Of a stretch of DNA of 43,089 nt, positions 24,634 to 32,443 are shown one piece after another. Source of the stretch: Nocardia sp. CC227C (GTDB lineage Bacteria; Actinomycetota; Actinomycetes; Mycobacteriales; Mycobacteriaceae); NCBI RefSeq assembly GCF_030767025.1, contig NZ_JASITE010000028.1:1-43089 (forward strand), in the 5' to 3' direction. The translations under genes were made by a program, and so were the position numbers. Position 1 is the stretch's first letter; every line of letters starts with the position of its first letter. Under the pieces are notes generated by a model. It did not search any database. It was not told where the DNA came from and worked only from the letters and a program-made list of their open reading frames with translations.

Positions 24634-25575
24634 TCAGGGCCGCCCGTGCTCGTCGTCGCCGAAACCGGACTGTTCGGCGAGGAAGCGTTCGAATTCCGCA
24701 CCCAGCTCCTCGCCGGTGGGCAGGTCGCTCTCGCTGGCCAGCAGGCTGGACTGGCGTTCCTGGGCGGTGACGAAGCTGTCGTACTGGCGTTCCAGGGCCG
24801 CCACCACGGTTTCGACCTCGGAATTGCCCGCGATGTGCTCATTGACCTGCTCACGCACCCGGGCCGCCTGCTCGGTGAGCGCCGCCAGGGGCAGCTCCAG
24901 TCCGGCGTTCTCGGCGACGTTCTCCAGCAGCGTCTGCGCGGCCTCCGGATAGGCGGTCTGGGTCAGATAGTGCGGCACGTGCACCGAGAAGCCGACCGAT
25001 TCGTGGCCGTGCTGGGCCATGCGGTACTCCAGCAGCGACGAGGCGCTGCCCGGCACCTGCAACTCGCCCGGCCAGCGCTGATGATCGCCGATGAGGTCGC
25101 GGTCGCTGGCGTGCGCGGTCATCCCGAGTGGGCGGGTGTGCGGGATCGCCATGGGGATCGCGCTCAGGCCGATGGTGCGGCGCACGCCCAGCTGCTCGGC
25201 CAGCAGCCGCACCGCGGTCACGAACTTCTCCCACCGCAGATCCGGCTCCAGACCGGCCAGCAGCAGGAACGGTGTGCCCTGAGTGTCCTTGAGCGCCCAC
25301 AGGTTCAGCTCCGGCTCGGTGTAGTCGGAGAAGTGGTCGGTCTTGAACATCATGAGCGGTCGGCGCGAGCGGTAGTCGAGCAGTTCGTCCATATCGAACG
25401 AGGCGACCAACTCCGTCTCCAGGCTCTCCCGCAGATGCGTGGTGGCCAGGCGGACGGCGTGACCGGCGTCGGTGAAACCCTCCAGCCCGTGCACCAGCAC
25501 CGGACCCGCGCCGTCAGCGGAGGACAACTGCGGCGCGGGGAACTCCAACTCGTACATGCTCGACTCGTAGTCCAT
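24634..25575 (-). CDS. PAC2 family protein
   Basis: The 313-residue protein begins YELEFPAPQLSS, then VLVHGLEGFTDAGHAV (about 25-42), followed by SFDMDELLDYRSRRP and FLLLAGLEPDLRW. This pattern defines actinobacterial PAC2 proteins, whose fold is shared with eukaryotic proteasome assembly chaperones. In mycobacteria they are linked to the same chromosomal neighbourhood as sigB-ideR. The ATG at 25575 has GAAGGG 8 nt upstream. The C-terminal 70 residues are coiled-coil-like and acidic. The biochemical role is unresolved; co-transcription with the helicase is likely. Confidence 0.88.
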   Translation of the reverse strand: MDYESSMYELEFPAPQLSSADGAGPVLVHGLEGFTDAGHAVRLATTHLRESLETELVASFDMDELLDYRSRRPLMMFKTDHFSDYTEPELNLWALKDTQGTPFLLLAGLEPDLRWEKFVTAVRLLAEQLGVRRTIGLSAIPMAIPHTRPLGMTAHASDRDLIGDHQRWPGELQVPGSASSLLEYRMAQHGHESVGFSVHVPHYLTQTAYPEAAQTLLENVAENAGLELPLAALTEQAARVREQVNEHIAGNSEVETVVAALERQYDSFVTAQERQSSLLASESDLPTGEELGAEFERFLAEQSGFGDDEHGRP

Positions 25576-25838
25576 CGCTTCATCCCTTCTGCATGGTCTC
25601 CAGCTGTCCGGTCCGGCGGAACTCGGCGGCGCGTGCCGCGGTTCATTCGCCTGACGGGCGATACTGGGACCATCACCATTGTCCCTCATGCCCTCGCGTG
25701 CCCGCGCCCCGTGGGTGCGAGCCCGCATCTGCTGTGCAACACGCCCGACGGTGGAACGCATTCCCATACCGCTCGCGGTCACACCTGTTTCCGGCGTGGC
25801 ATCACGGATGAACAGCGGAAATTCGGCATAGTGGACGG

Positions 25839-26594
25839 GTGATCGTGCCGGATTCGCCGTGCCCGCGGCAGCCTCCAGTGTCCGTGGTGCGCCGCCGCAC
25901 GTCGACCGGGCGCCGTCTGTCCACGCTGCTGGGTGTCCTGCTGGGTGTCGTGGCCCTGGGCTGTGCGCTCGCCGCCTGCGGGACCACCATCTCCGGGCAC
26001 CCGCGGTCCTCGTCCGGGCCGAACTCGACGGCCGCGGTCTCGGAACTGGCACGGCTGCTGCCGAATCCGTCGCAGTTTCCCGCGCCGTACGCGGCGGTGG
26101 AGTTGCCGCCGGACACCGCCGAGCAGGCCGCGCACGACCTCGACGGAATTCTGCCGGGCGCGCGGGTCGATCCGGAGGACTGCGTGCCGGTGCCGCCGGT
26201 GTCCGAACCCGCGGTGTCGGTCGGCACCGACGACGCCACCCGCGCCACCCTCACCGTGGAACTGGTGCGCACCGACCACACCCTGGGTACCCTGCGGCAG
26301 CAGCTCGAACGCTGCGGCACCGTGCGCGCGACGCAGAGCGGCACGTCGGCCACCGTCACCACCGAACTGCTGCCGCCGCCACCGCTGGACGCCGACGAGA
26401 CGGTGGCGCTGCGGCGCACCGTCCGATCGGAGGCGGGCGATCCCGGGACCACCCGCATCATGCGCACCCTGCTCGGCCAGGTCGGCGATGTGCGAATCAA
26501 TGTGACCTATATGACCTTCGGCGACGACAGTCTCGACGGCGAGGCCCTCGACTCGCTGTTCACCACCGCGGTGAGCAAGGTGCGCAGGGGCTGA
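25839..26594 (+). CDS. Predicted lipoprotein, unknown function
   Basis: The 251-residue protein has a basic N-terminus (VVRRRTSTGRR), a hydrophobic core at about 27-43 and a lipobox LAAC with the acylated Cys47. The mature part is about 200 residues, with one Cys pair candidate (PEDCVP and LERCGT), and has the look of the small sensor-like lipoproteins common in Nocardia and Mycobacterium. The GTG at 25839 may be leaderless: CATAGT ends 6 bp before it. The gene is divergent from the PAC2 gene and converges on the next gene with only 4 bp between stops. No specific family was recognised. Confidence 0.75.
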   Translation: MIVPDSPCPRQPPVSVVRRRTSTGRRLSTLLGVLLGVVALGCALAACGTTISGHPRSSSGPNSTAAVSELARLLPNPSQFPAPYAAVELPPDTAEQAAHDLDGILPGARVDPEDCVPVPPVSEPAVSVGTDDATRATLTVELVRTDHTLGTLRQQLERCGTVRATQSGTSATVTTELLPPPPLDADETVALRRTVRSEAGDPGTTRIMRTLLGQVGDVRINVTYMTFGDDSLDGEALDSLFTTAVSKVRRG

Positions 26595-26598
26595 CGGG

Positions 26599-27105
26599 TC
26601 AGCAGGCCGAACCGCTGGCCGAGCCGCTGCCCGCGGAACCCGAACCCGCGGAACCGCTTCCGGCCGAGCCGCTATCGACGGATCCGGAGGCCGAGCCGGT
26701 GCCAGCCGACCCGGAGGCCGAGCCGGTGGGGAGCCAGCCGCACCCGGAGGCGTGCTGGGTGACGGTGTAGACGATGGTCGAGGTGTTCCGGGCCTGCCGC
26801 GCGCCCACCGTGTAGGTGCCCGAGGCTTCCGGCCGCCACTGCAGCGTGGCGGTGATCAGGCCGGAGTTGGTGCGCTGCGGTGTGGCGGTGCCGATGGCCG
26901 TGTTGTTGACGAGGAAGTCCACCGCCTCGAACTGGGTCACGGTCACCTGGATGAGGCAGCCCGCCGCGACCGAGCACGGGCGCTCGTCCACACCGGTGAT
27001 GCTGATGTCCTCGATATCCGCCGCCGCGGAGCCCGCCAGGGCGAACGGTGCGGTCAGGGCGAGCAGCGCGGTGGTCGCGCCGAGCCCGGTACGTGTTCTC
27101 GTCAT
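26599..27105 (-). CDS. Small secreted protein with Gly-Ser-Ala tail, paralogue 1
   Basis: The 168-residue protein has a Sec signal peptide (1-29, cleavage near SAAA-D). It continues with a beta-rich Ig-like body of about 90 residues with Cys44 and Cys50, the motif FLVNNTAIGTA and WRPEASGTYTVGA. A low-complexity C-terminus (about 127-168) is built from GSAG/GSAS units and ends in Cys. GAGGG 5 nt before the ATG fixes the start. It lies 14 bp after its paralogue, so the two form an operon. Both share Cys44-x5-Cys50 at identical positions. The function is unknown; a wall-associated or secreted role is inferred from the signal peptide. Confidence 0.82.
   Translation of the reverse strand: MTRTRTGLGATTALLALTAPFALAGSAAADIEDISITGVDERPCSVAAGCLIQVTVTQFEAVDFLVNNTAIGTATPQRTNSGLITATLQWRPEASGTYTVGARQARNTSTIVYTVTQHASGCGWLPTGSASGSAGTGSASGSVDSGSAGSGSAGSGSAGSGSASGSAC
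26684..26728. repeat. 27-bp tandem unit in the Gly-Ser-Ala tail
   Basis: An 18-bp sequence (CCGGAGGCCGAGCCGGTG) occurs at 26684-26701 and again at 26711-26728, i.e. with a 27-bp period. Shorter imperfect copies continue down to about 26620. The repeats encode the Gly-Ser-Ala tail of the secreted protein and are a likely site of copy-number change by slippage. Confidence 0.7.
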
Positions 27106-27119
27106 GTGATCCCTCTTCT

Positions 27120-27539
27120 TCAGCCCGCCGAACCGGAGGGGAGCAAGCCGCCGAAGGACCCGGTGCCGCCCGGGGCCTTGATGTCGTAGGTGATGACACC
27201 CGAGGAGACGCCCTGCTGGGCCACGATGTGGTAGCTGCCGGGTTCGCTGGGATTCCAGACGACTTCGGCGGAGCCGCGGTGCGGATCCCATTGATCCTGC
27301 ACCGGCCAGGCGTACCCGACGACGGTGCCGTTGACGGTGACGGCGACCTCGTCGAGCCGGTTCTCGCCGACGGTTCGGACGCGGATGATGCAGCCACCGG
27401 AGGTCCCGCAGGTCTCACCGGATACGCGGGCGTCGACGCGGATGTTCTCGGTGTCCGCCGCCGCCGTCGGTGCCAGCAGCGCCGGTACGGCGGCGCTCGC
27501 CACGGCGACCGCGAGGCCGCCGAAAGTACTTCTCTTCAT
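27120..27539 (-). CDS. Small secreted protein, paralogue 2
   Basis: The 139-residue protein has a signal peptide (1-28, cleavage near AAA-D) and a mature Ig-like body with Cys44 and Cys50 flanking GTSGG. It has the strand motif VAVTVNGTVVGYAWP and WNPSEPGSYHIVAQ. It ends in LLPSGSAG, i.e. one copy of the GSAG unit that is multiplied in the downstream paralogue. The start is ATG at 27539; the nearest purine-rich stretch (GAAGGAAG) is farther away than usual. It is the first gene of a two-gene unit. No enzyme motif is visible. Confidence 0.82.
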   Translation of the reverse strand: MKRSTFGGLAVAVASAAVPALLAPTAAADTENIRVDARVSGETCGTSGGCIIRVRTVGENRLDEVAVTVNGTVVGYAWPVQDQWDPHRGSAEVVWNPSEPGSYHIVAQQGVSSGVITYDIKAPGGTGSFGGLLPSGSAG

Positions 27540-27840
27540 TGCTGATGCGTTCTTCCTTCCGACACCGAGCCGATGGTGTCGAGGCGGACTGTAACAGCGC
27601 GACGGCGGCGGGTCGGGCAAAATGAAACGCTACGCATTCAGATTTTTCGCGATCCTGGGCCGCCGATCGCCCGCCACCCGGAGGCCGGGATCGAACGGTA
27701 GCAGTGGGCACCGACGAAAAGTGGTCGGCGCGAGCCGATTCGCGCCCTTTCCACACAGCCGGGAGCGGTTGTTCACAGACCTGTCGAAAGCCCAGGTCGG
27801 CATTCCGGCGCGACCGGTACGGCCGCGCATCGTGGAGGAC
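27540..27840. other. Divergent promoter region between secreted proteins and DUF4192 gene
   Basis: No gene is supported in these 301 bases, although a plus-strand frame stays open from 27622 to the DUF4192 start. Its predicted residues are Arg-rich and unlike the family, and it has no good ribosome site. A 6-bp inverted repeat GACCTG-N9-CAGGTC lies at 27778-27798, about 40 bp before the DUF4192 ATG, and could be an operator. Confidence 0.35.
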
Positions 27841-29280
27841 ATGACGAATTCCACCGAACCCCTGCCCACACCGCCACCGGGGGACGCCCCGCGCTACCGC
27901 TACTGCGAACCCGCGCGCATACCTCGCCACCGCGGCCGCCGCGCCTGCGCGGGCGGCAACACCTTCCCACCTGACGACTTCGGTACGGAACGCTGGCTGC
28001 CACCACCGGATCCACTGGAGGACGACGACCCGCCGCCGGTCGAGGGCGGCGAGACATCCGGGCGCGGCGTGGATGCCACCGTGGCGTCGTCGTCGGAGCC
28101 AACAGCATCGGAGACGACAGCATCGGAGACGACGGCGGCGGCCGCGAGCGCCGCGTCGGCGCGAAGTGCCGCGTCGTTCGGGAATGCCGATGTGCCGCAG
28201 CAGCATCTGCGCGAACCGGGGGAGTTCATCGCGGCGGTGCCCGCCATGCTCGGATTCGTGCCCGCACGGTCGCTGGTGCTGGCGGTGCTGCGGGCGGAGG
28301 CGGGGCGGGCGGATACCGCGGCGGTGGATGTGGTGGTGCGGGTGGACACCGATGTGGCGGGACGGGCGGCGGCGCGGGCCGTGCTGGATCAACTCGCCGA
28401 TATCTGCGTGCGGCAGCGGGCCGTCGCGGCGCTGGCCCTGATCGTGGACGACCGCGCCACCGTGCCGGATGCGCGCCACCGGGGAGTGCGCGCACGGCGG
28501 CATCGGGAGCTGAACGATCTGCTCGCCGCTCGGCTCGCGGCTGCCGGCGTCGCGCTGACCGGCACGTGGGCCATTGCCGGATTCGAAGCCGGTCGGCCGT
28601 GGTGGAGCGTTCCGGAGCCGGCGGACACCGGTGCGCAACGGGCCCCGGCCGATTCGCCGGTGACCTTCCGGCAGGTGCTCGACGGCCGCCCGCTGCGGGG
28701 ATCACGCGCCGAACTGGCCGCCGTGGTGGCCGTCGACACCGATGCCCGTGCCGCGGTCGAGGCGGTGCTGGAGTCGGTGGTCGCCGCGGCGCAGGCTCGG
28801 CTCGCCGCCGCCGCGCGGCGGGGCGAATCGGAGGTCTACACGCGCACCGCGCTGCGCAAGGTGCTGTGGCAGATCGCGAATATCGAATCCGGCGCGCGAC
28901 TGCATCCGGCCGAGCTCGCGGAACTCGCGGTGGCCCTGCGCAATCCGGTGGTGCGGGACGTCATGTTCGCGCTCGCCCCCGGTGACCACGCCGCTGCCGC
29001 CGAAACACTGTGGATCCACCTCGCCCGCGCTCTGCCCGACCCGGACCGGGCCGAGGCGGCCGCACTGCTCGGTTACTGCGCCTATGTGCGCGGCGACGGT
29101 CCGCTGGCCGGGGTCGCGCTGGAAGCGGCCCTGGCCTCCGACCCGGACCACACCATGGCCCGCCTGCTGGAGACGGCGCTGCGAAACGGCCTGCGCCCGA
29201 CCCAGCTGCGCCGCATCGCCGAGACCGGTCGCGAGGCCGCCGCGATCCTCGGTGTCGACCTCGGCCCGGAGCTGTCGTGA
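27841..29280 (+). CDS. DUF4192 domain-containing protein
   Basis: The 479-residue protein has a disordered Pro/Asp-rich then Ser/Thr/Ala-rich N-terminus (1-110). A DUF4192 domain (about 120-475) begins LREPGEFIAAVPAMLGFVPARSLVLAVL. The C-terminal part is made of helical, TPR-like segments (LLGYCAYVRGDGPLAGVALEAAL). DUF4192 is widespread in mycolic-acid actinomycetes and has no assigned function. GGAGG precedes the ATG at 27841 by only 2 nt. The gene converges on galE, with a hairpin between them. Confidence 0.85.
   Translation: MTNSTEPLPTPPPGDAPRYRYCEPARIPRHRGRRACAGGNTFPPDDFGTERWLPPPDPLEDDDPPPVEGGETSGRGVDATVASSSEPTASETTASETTAAAASAASARSAASFGNADVPQQHLREPGEFIAAVPAMLGFVPARSLVLAVLRAEAGRADTAAVDVVVRVDTDVAGRAAARAVLDQLADICVRQRAVAALALIVDDRATVPDARHRGVRARRHRELNDLLAARLAAAGVALTGTWAIAGFEAGRPWWSVPEPADTGAQRAPADSPVTFRQVLDGRPLRGSRAELAAVVAVDTDARAAVEAVLESVVAAAQARLAAAARRGESEVYTRTALRKVLWQIANIESGARLHPAELAELAVALRNPVVRDVMFALAPGDHAAAAETLWIHLARALPDPDRAEAAALLGYCAYVRGDGPLAGVALEAALASDPDHTMARLLETALRNGLRPTQLRRIAETGREAAAILGVDLGPELS
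28102..28131 (+). repeat. Two tandem 15-bp copies in the DUF4192 N-terminus
   Basis: ACAGCATCGGAGACG is present twice without a gap. It encodes repeated TASET units in the disordered linker. The exact identity of the copies suggests a recent slippage duplication that keeps the frame. Confidence 0.7.
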
Positions 29281-29302
29281 CCGCCCCGGTGAACGGCCGC
29301 CG

Positions 29303-29329
29303 CAGCCCCGCCCGCGGCGGACGGGGCTG
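29303..29329. terminator. Bidirectional terminator between DUF4192 and galE
   Basis: CAGCCCCG (29303-29310) pairs perfectly with CGGGGCTG (29322-29329) across an 11-nt GC-rich loop. It lies in the 77-bp gap between two convergent stop codons. Confidence 0.65.
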
Positions 29330-29357
29330 GGACGGAAGGAGTCGGCGAACAGGCAGG

Positions 29358-30341
29358 CTAGCGGCGCGCGCTGTGCGCGCGGTCGCCGAGGGACCGGATG
29401 TAGGACCAGGCGTCGGCCACGATCTCATCCAGCTCGGTGTGTTGCGGACGCCAGCCGAGTTCGGTGACCGCGCGTTCGCTGGAGGCGATCAGCACCGCCG
29501 GGTCACCGGCGCGCCGGGGGGCGTCGATCGCGCGGATGGGCAGGCCGGTGACGCGCTCGCAGGCCGAAATCACTTCGCGCACCGAGAAACCGGTGCCGCT
29601 GCCGAGATTGAAGATGCGGTGCACACCGGATTGCGACCGGGCCAGCGCCAGCAGATGCGCCTGGGCGAGATCGCGGATGTGGATGTAGTCGCGCACCGCG
29701 GTGCCGTCGGCGGTGGGGTAGTCGGTGCCGAAGACCGAGATGGATTCGCGGTGGCCCAGCGCCGTCTGCAGGACGAGGGGGATGAGATGGGTTTCCACGA
29801 CGCGGTTCTCGCCCAGACCCGCGTACGCGCCCGCCACGTTGAAGTACCGCAGGCTGGTCGCCGCCAGCCCGTGCGCCGCCGCGTAGGAGGTGATGGCGTA
29901 GTCGATGGACAGCTTCGACGCACCGTAGGGGTTGGTCGGGCGGGTCGGCGCATCCTCCACGATCGGCACCTGCTCCGGCTCGCCGTACACGGCGGCGGTG
30001 GAGGAGAACACCAGGCGCGGGGTTCCGGCGGCGCGCATGGCCTCCAGCAGGGCGAGGGTCTTCACCACATTGCCGTGCCAGTACTTCTCCGGTTGCTGCA
30101 CCGATTCGCCGACCAGCGACTGCGCCGCGAAATGCAGCACTCCGTCGAAATTCTCGGCGGCGACCAGCTCCACGCCGACCGTGGCGATATCGCCCTCCAC
30201 GAACTTGGCGCCGGTGGGCACCCCGTCGGCATTGCCGGTCGAGACGTCATCCACCACGACCACCTCGTGGCCGTCCTCGAGCAGGACCTGCGCGCAGACG
30301 CCGCCGACATAGCCCGCGCCGCCCGTGACCAGAAGTTTCAC
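29358..30341 (-). CDS. galE: UDP-glucose 4-epimerase
   Basis: The 327-residue extended short-chain dehydrogenase has the NAD-binding TGGAGYVG at residues 6-13, the catalytic Ser/Thr in SSTAAVYG (about 113-120) and YGASK (Tyr and Lys of the YxxxK motif, about 139-143). A GalE-type RYFNVAGAY follows. It interconverts UDP-glucose and UDP-galactose and so supplies galactose for the arabinogalactan of mycolic-acid cell walls. The GTG start is 3 bp after the ideR stop, so the two genes share a transcript, as in corynebacterial sigB-galE-dtxR loci. A related nucleotide-sugar epimerase cannot be excluded but fits less well. Confidence 0.92.
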   Translation of the reverse strand: MKLLVTGGAGYVGGVCAQVLLEDGHEVVVVDDVSTGNADGVPTGAKFVEGDIATVGVELVAAENFDGVLHFAAQSLVGESVQQPEKYWHGNVVKTLALLEAMRAAGTPRLVFSSTAAVYGEPEQVPIVEDAPTRPTNPYGASKLSIDYAITSYAAAHGLAATSLRYFNVAGAYAGLGENRVVETHLIPLVLQTALGHRESISVFGTDYPTADGTAVRDYIHIRDLAQAHLLALARSQSGVHRIFNLGSGTGFSVREVISACERVTGLPIRAIDAPRRAGDPAVLIASSERAVTELGWRPQHTELDEIVADAWSYIRSLGDRAHSARR

Positions 30342-30344
30342 GCC

Positions 30345-31031
30345 TCAGACCAACTTCACCTGGACGGCGTGGGCCATATCGTCGGAGAGCTCGAAACCGG
30401 CGTGGCCGGGCACCAGGATGACCACCGCGCCCGGCTTGGTCTCGACATTCACGCGGGCGTCGGGCACCACGCCCGCCTCCCGCAGCTGGTTGATGATCTC
30501 CGGATCGGTCTGGATGTGCTCGGAGAGCCGTCGCACCACCACCGCCGCGGACTGCCCGGCGGGCAGGTCCGAGAGCCGGACCAGCTTCTCCTCGGCATTC
30601 GAGGAGGCGGTGACGCCCAGCTCGTCCAGACCCGGAATCGGGTTGCCGTACGGCGAGGTGGTTGGGTGGTTGAGCACCTCGACCAGGCGGCGCTCCACCT
30701 CCTCGCTCATCACGTGCTCCCAGCGGCACGCCTCGGCGTGCACGTTCTGCCAGTCCAGGCCGATGATGTCGACCAGCAGCCGCTCGGCCAGCCGGTGCTT
30801 GCGCATCACCGCGACCGCCATGGCCCGGCCCTTCTCCGTCAATTCGAGATGGCGATCACCCGCGACGGTCAGCAGTCCGTCGCGCTCCATACGCGCCACC
30901 GTCTGACTGACCGTGGGCCCGCTCTGTTCGAGGCGCTCGGCGATACGCGCACGCAAGGGCGTGACGCCCTCCTCCTCGAGGTCGTAGATGGTACGGAGGT
31001 ACATCTCCGTGGTGTCGACCAGATCCTTCAC
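30345..31031 (-). CDS. ideR: Iron-dependent repressor IdeR/DtxR
   Basis: The 228-residue protein is a near match to IdeR over its first 140 residues (LVDTTEMYLRTIYDLEEEG, then the winged helix SGPTVSQTVARMERDGLL). With the GTG at 31031 as start, the metal ligands fall at the numbering known for IdeR: Met10, Cys102, Glu105, His106 (site 2) and His79, Glu83, His98 (site 1). A C-terminal SH3-like domain follows. AAGGGG lies 8 nt upstream of the GTG, supporting this start over GTG 31055. IdeR represses siderophore and iron-uptake genes when Fe2+ is bound and activates storage. It is co-transcribed with galE. Confidence 0.95.
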   Translation of the reverse strand: MKDLVDTTEMYLRTIYDLEEEGVTPLRARIAERLEQSGPTVSQTVARMERDGLLTVAGDRHLELTEKGRAMAVAVMRKHRLAERLLVDIIGLDWQNVHAEACRWEHVMSEEVERRLVEVLNHPTTSPYGNPIPGLDELGVTASSNAEEKLVRLSDLPAGQSAAVVVRRLSEHIQTDPEIINQLREAGVVPDARVNVETKPGAVVILVPGHAGFELSDDMAHAVQVKLV

Positions 31032-31057
31032 CTGTTTAACCCCTTCGTCGTGCACGA

Positions 31058-31063
31058 ATTCTA
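31058..31063 (-). promoter_or_regulatory. -10 element of ideR-galE
   Basis: TAGAAT on the minus strand matches the actinobacterial -10 consensus (TANNNT) well. Transcription would begin about 20 bp before the GTG at 31031, leaving room for the AAGGGG ribosome site. No good -35 is seen. Confidence 0.4.
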
Positions 31064-31207
31064 CCCATGCGCGGCGGCTGCACCGGGCGACAGCTTATTT
31101 CGCGAACGCACTGTCAACACCCAGGGCGCGCTGCGTGTTCCCTGCGGGTTCGGTGATGCGCGGTGTCCAGAGCCTACGAAGCGCCGTGACGCATTAGCGT
31201 GGCAGGT

Positions 31208-32443
31208 ATGCCTGGCCCACCGCGCAGCGACGGCACCGTCGTCTGGACCGACCGTTTCCTGGACTACATGTGGACGCCGGAGCATCCGATGCGTCCGGCG
31301 CGGCTGCGGTTCACCATGGCGCTGGCCGAGAGCCTCGGGCTGTTCGACGGGGTGGAGGCGCTCGCACCGGCGGCGGCCACCGAGGGCGATCTGCTGCGCG
31401 TGCACACCCACGACTACATCGAGGCGGTCAAGCACGCTCGACAACCGGACGGGCAGCCGCTGGCCCCGCCCCACGGGCTCGGTTCCCCCGACAACCCGGT
31501 GTTCCCGCATATGCACGAGGCGGCCTCGGTCATCGTCGGCGGGACGCTGGCCGCGGCCCGGGAGATCGCCGCCGGCCGCACCCGCCGCGCGGTGAGCATC
31601 GGCGGCGGCATGCACCACGCCATGCCGGATTCGGCGGCCGGGTTCTGCGTGTACAACGATGTGGCGGTGGCGATTTCGTGGCTGCTGGACAACGGTTTCG
31701 ACCGCATCGCCTACGTGGACGTCGACGTCCACCACGGCGACGGGGTGCAGCGGGCCTTCTACGACGACCCGCGCGTGCTGACCGTGTCCATCCATCAGCA
31801 CCCGGCGACACTGTGGCCGAATACCGGCTGGGCCGAGGAAACCGGCGCGGGCAAGGCGGAGGGCACCGCGGTGAACCTGGCGATCATGCCCGGCACGCGG
31901 GACGCGCTGTGGCTGCGGGGCTTCCACGCGGTGGTGCCCGGTGCGCTGGCCGCCTTCCGGCCGCAGATCGTGGTGAGCCAATGCGGGGTCGACACCCACC
32001 GCGAGGACCCGCTCGCCGACCTGGAGCTGTCGGTGGACGGGCAGCGGGCGGCCTTCCTGGCCATGCGCGAACTGGCCGACCGCTACGCCGAGGGCCGGTG
32101 GCTGGCCATCGGCGGGGGCGGCTACGGGCTGATCCGGGTGGTGCCGCGCGCCTGGACGCACCTGCTGGCCGCCGCCCTGGACCGCGATATCGACCCGGCC
32201 ACCCCGGTCCCCGCCGAGTGGGCCGCGGCCGCCGCCGCGTACGCGCCGAATATCGCGCCGCCCGCCACCATGGGCGACGGCGCCGACATCGGCTTCGAAC
32301 GCTGGGACGGCCCCGGCGGCGGCCGGGAGACCGGTGACGAACGCGTCGACCGGGCCCGTCGCGCCCTCGACACATCCGTATTGGCAACACGCCGAGCGAC
32401 TTTCGGACTGCTCGGCCTGGATCCGGAGGATCCCCGTGACTGA
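31208..32443 (+). CDS. acuC: Acetoin utilization-type class I deacetylase AcuC
   Basis: The 411-residue protein is an arginase-fold histone-deacetylase-type enzyme. His136-His137 (GGGMHHAM) forms the charge relay. Zinc ligands are Asp173, His175 (VDVDVHHGDG) and Asp262 (QCGVD), and Tyr306 (GGGGYG) is the transition-state tyrosine, so all catalytic residues are present. In Bacillus, AcuC removes the acetyl group from acetyl-CoA synthetase and so reactivates it. TAGCGT ends 7 bp before the ATG at 31208, suggesting a leaderless transcript divergent from ideR. The end of the gene overlaps the acetyltransferase gene by 8 bp, coupling the opposing enzymes. Confidence 0.92.
   Translation: MPGPPRSDGTVVWTDRFLDYMWTPEHPMRPARLRFTMALAESLGLFDGVEALAPAAATEGDLLRVHTHDYIEAVKHARQPDGQPLAPPHGLGSPDNPVFPHMHEAASVIVGGTLAAAREIAAGRTRRAVSIGGGMHHAMPDSAAGFCVYNDVAVAISWLLDNGFDRIAYVDVDVHHGDGVQRAFYDDPRVLTVSIHQHPATLWPNTGWAEETGAGKAEGTAVNLAIMPGTRDALWLRGFHAVVPGALAAFRPQIVVSQCGVDTHREDPLADLELSVDGQRAAFLAMRELADRYAEGRWLAIGGGGYGLIRVVPRAWTHLLAAALDRDIDPATPVPAEWAAAAAAYAPNIAPPATMGDGADIGFERWDGPGGGRETGDERVDRARRALDTSVLATRRATFGLLGLDPEDPRD

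Noticed and set aside
27778..27798. GACCTG-N9-CAGGTC as a terminator
   Set aside because: The stem is only 6 bp with no T-run and it lies upstream of a gene start; at most it is a weak operator candidate.
29010..31595. 861-residue plus-strand open frame across galE and ideR
   Set aside because: It is antisense to two well-recognised genes, has no family resemblance and crosses the convergent terminator.
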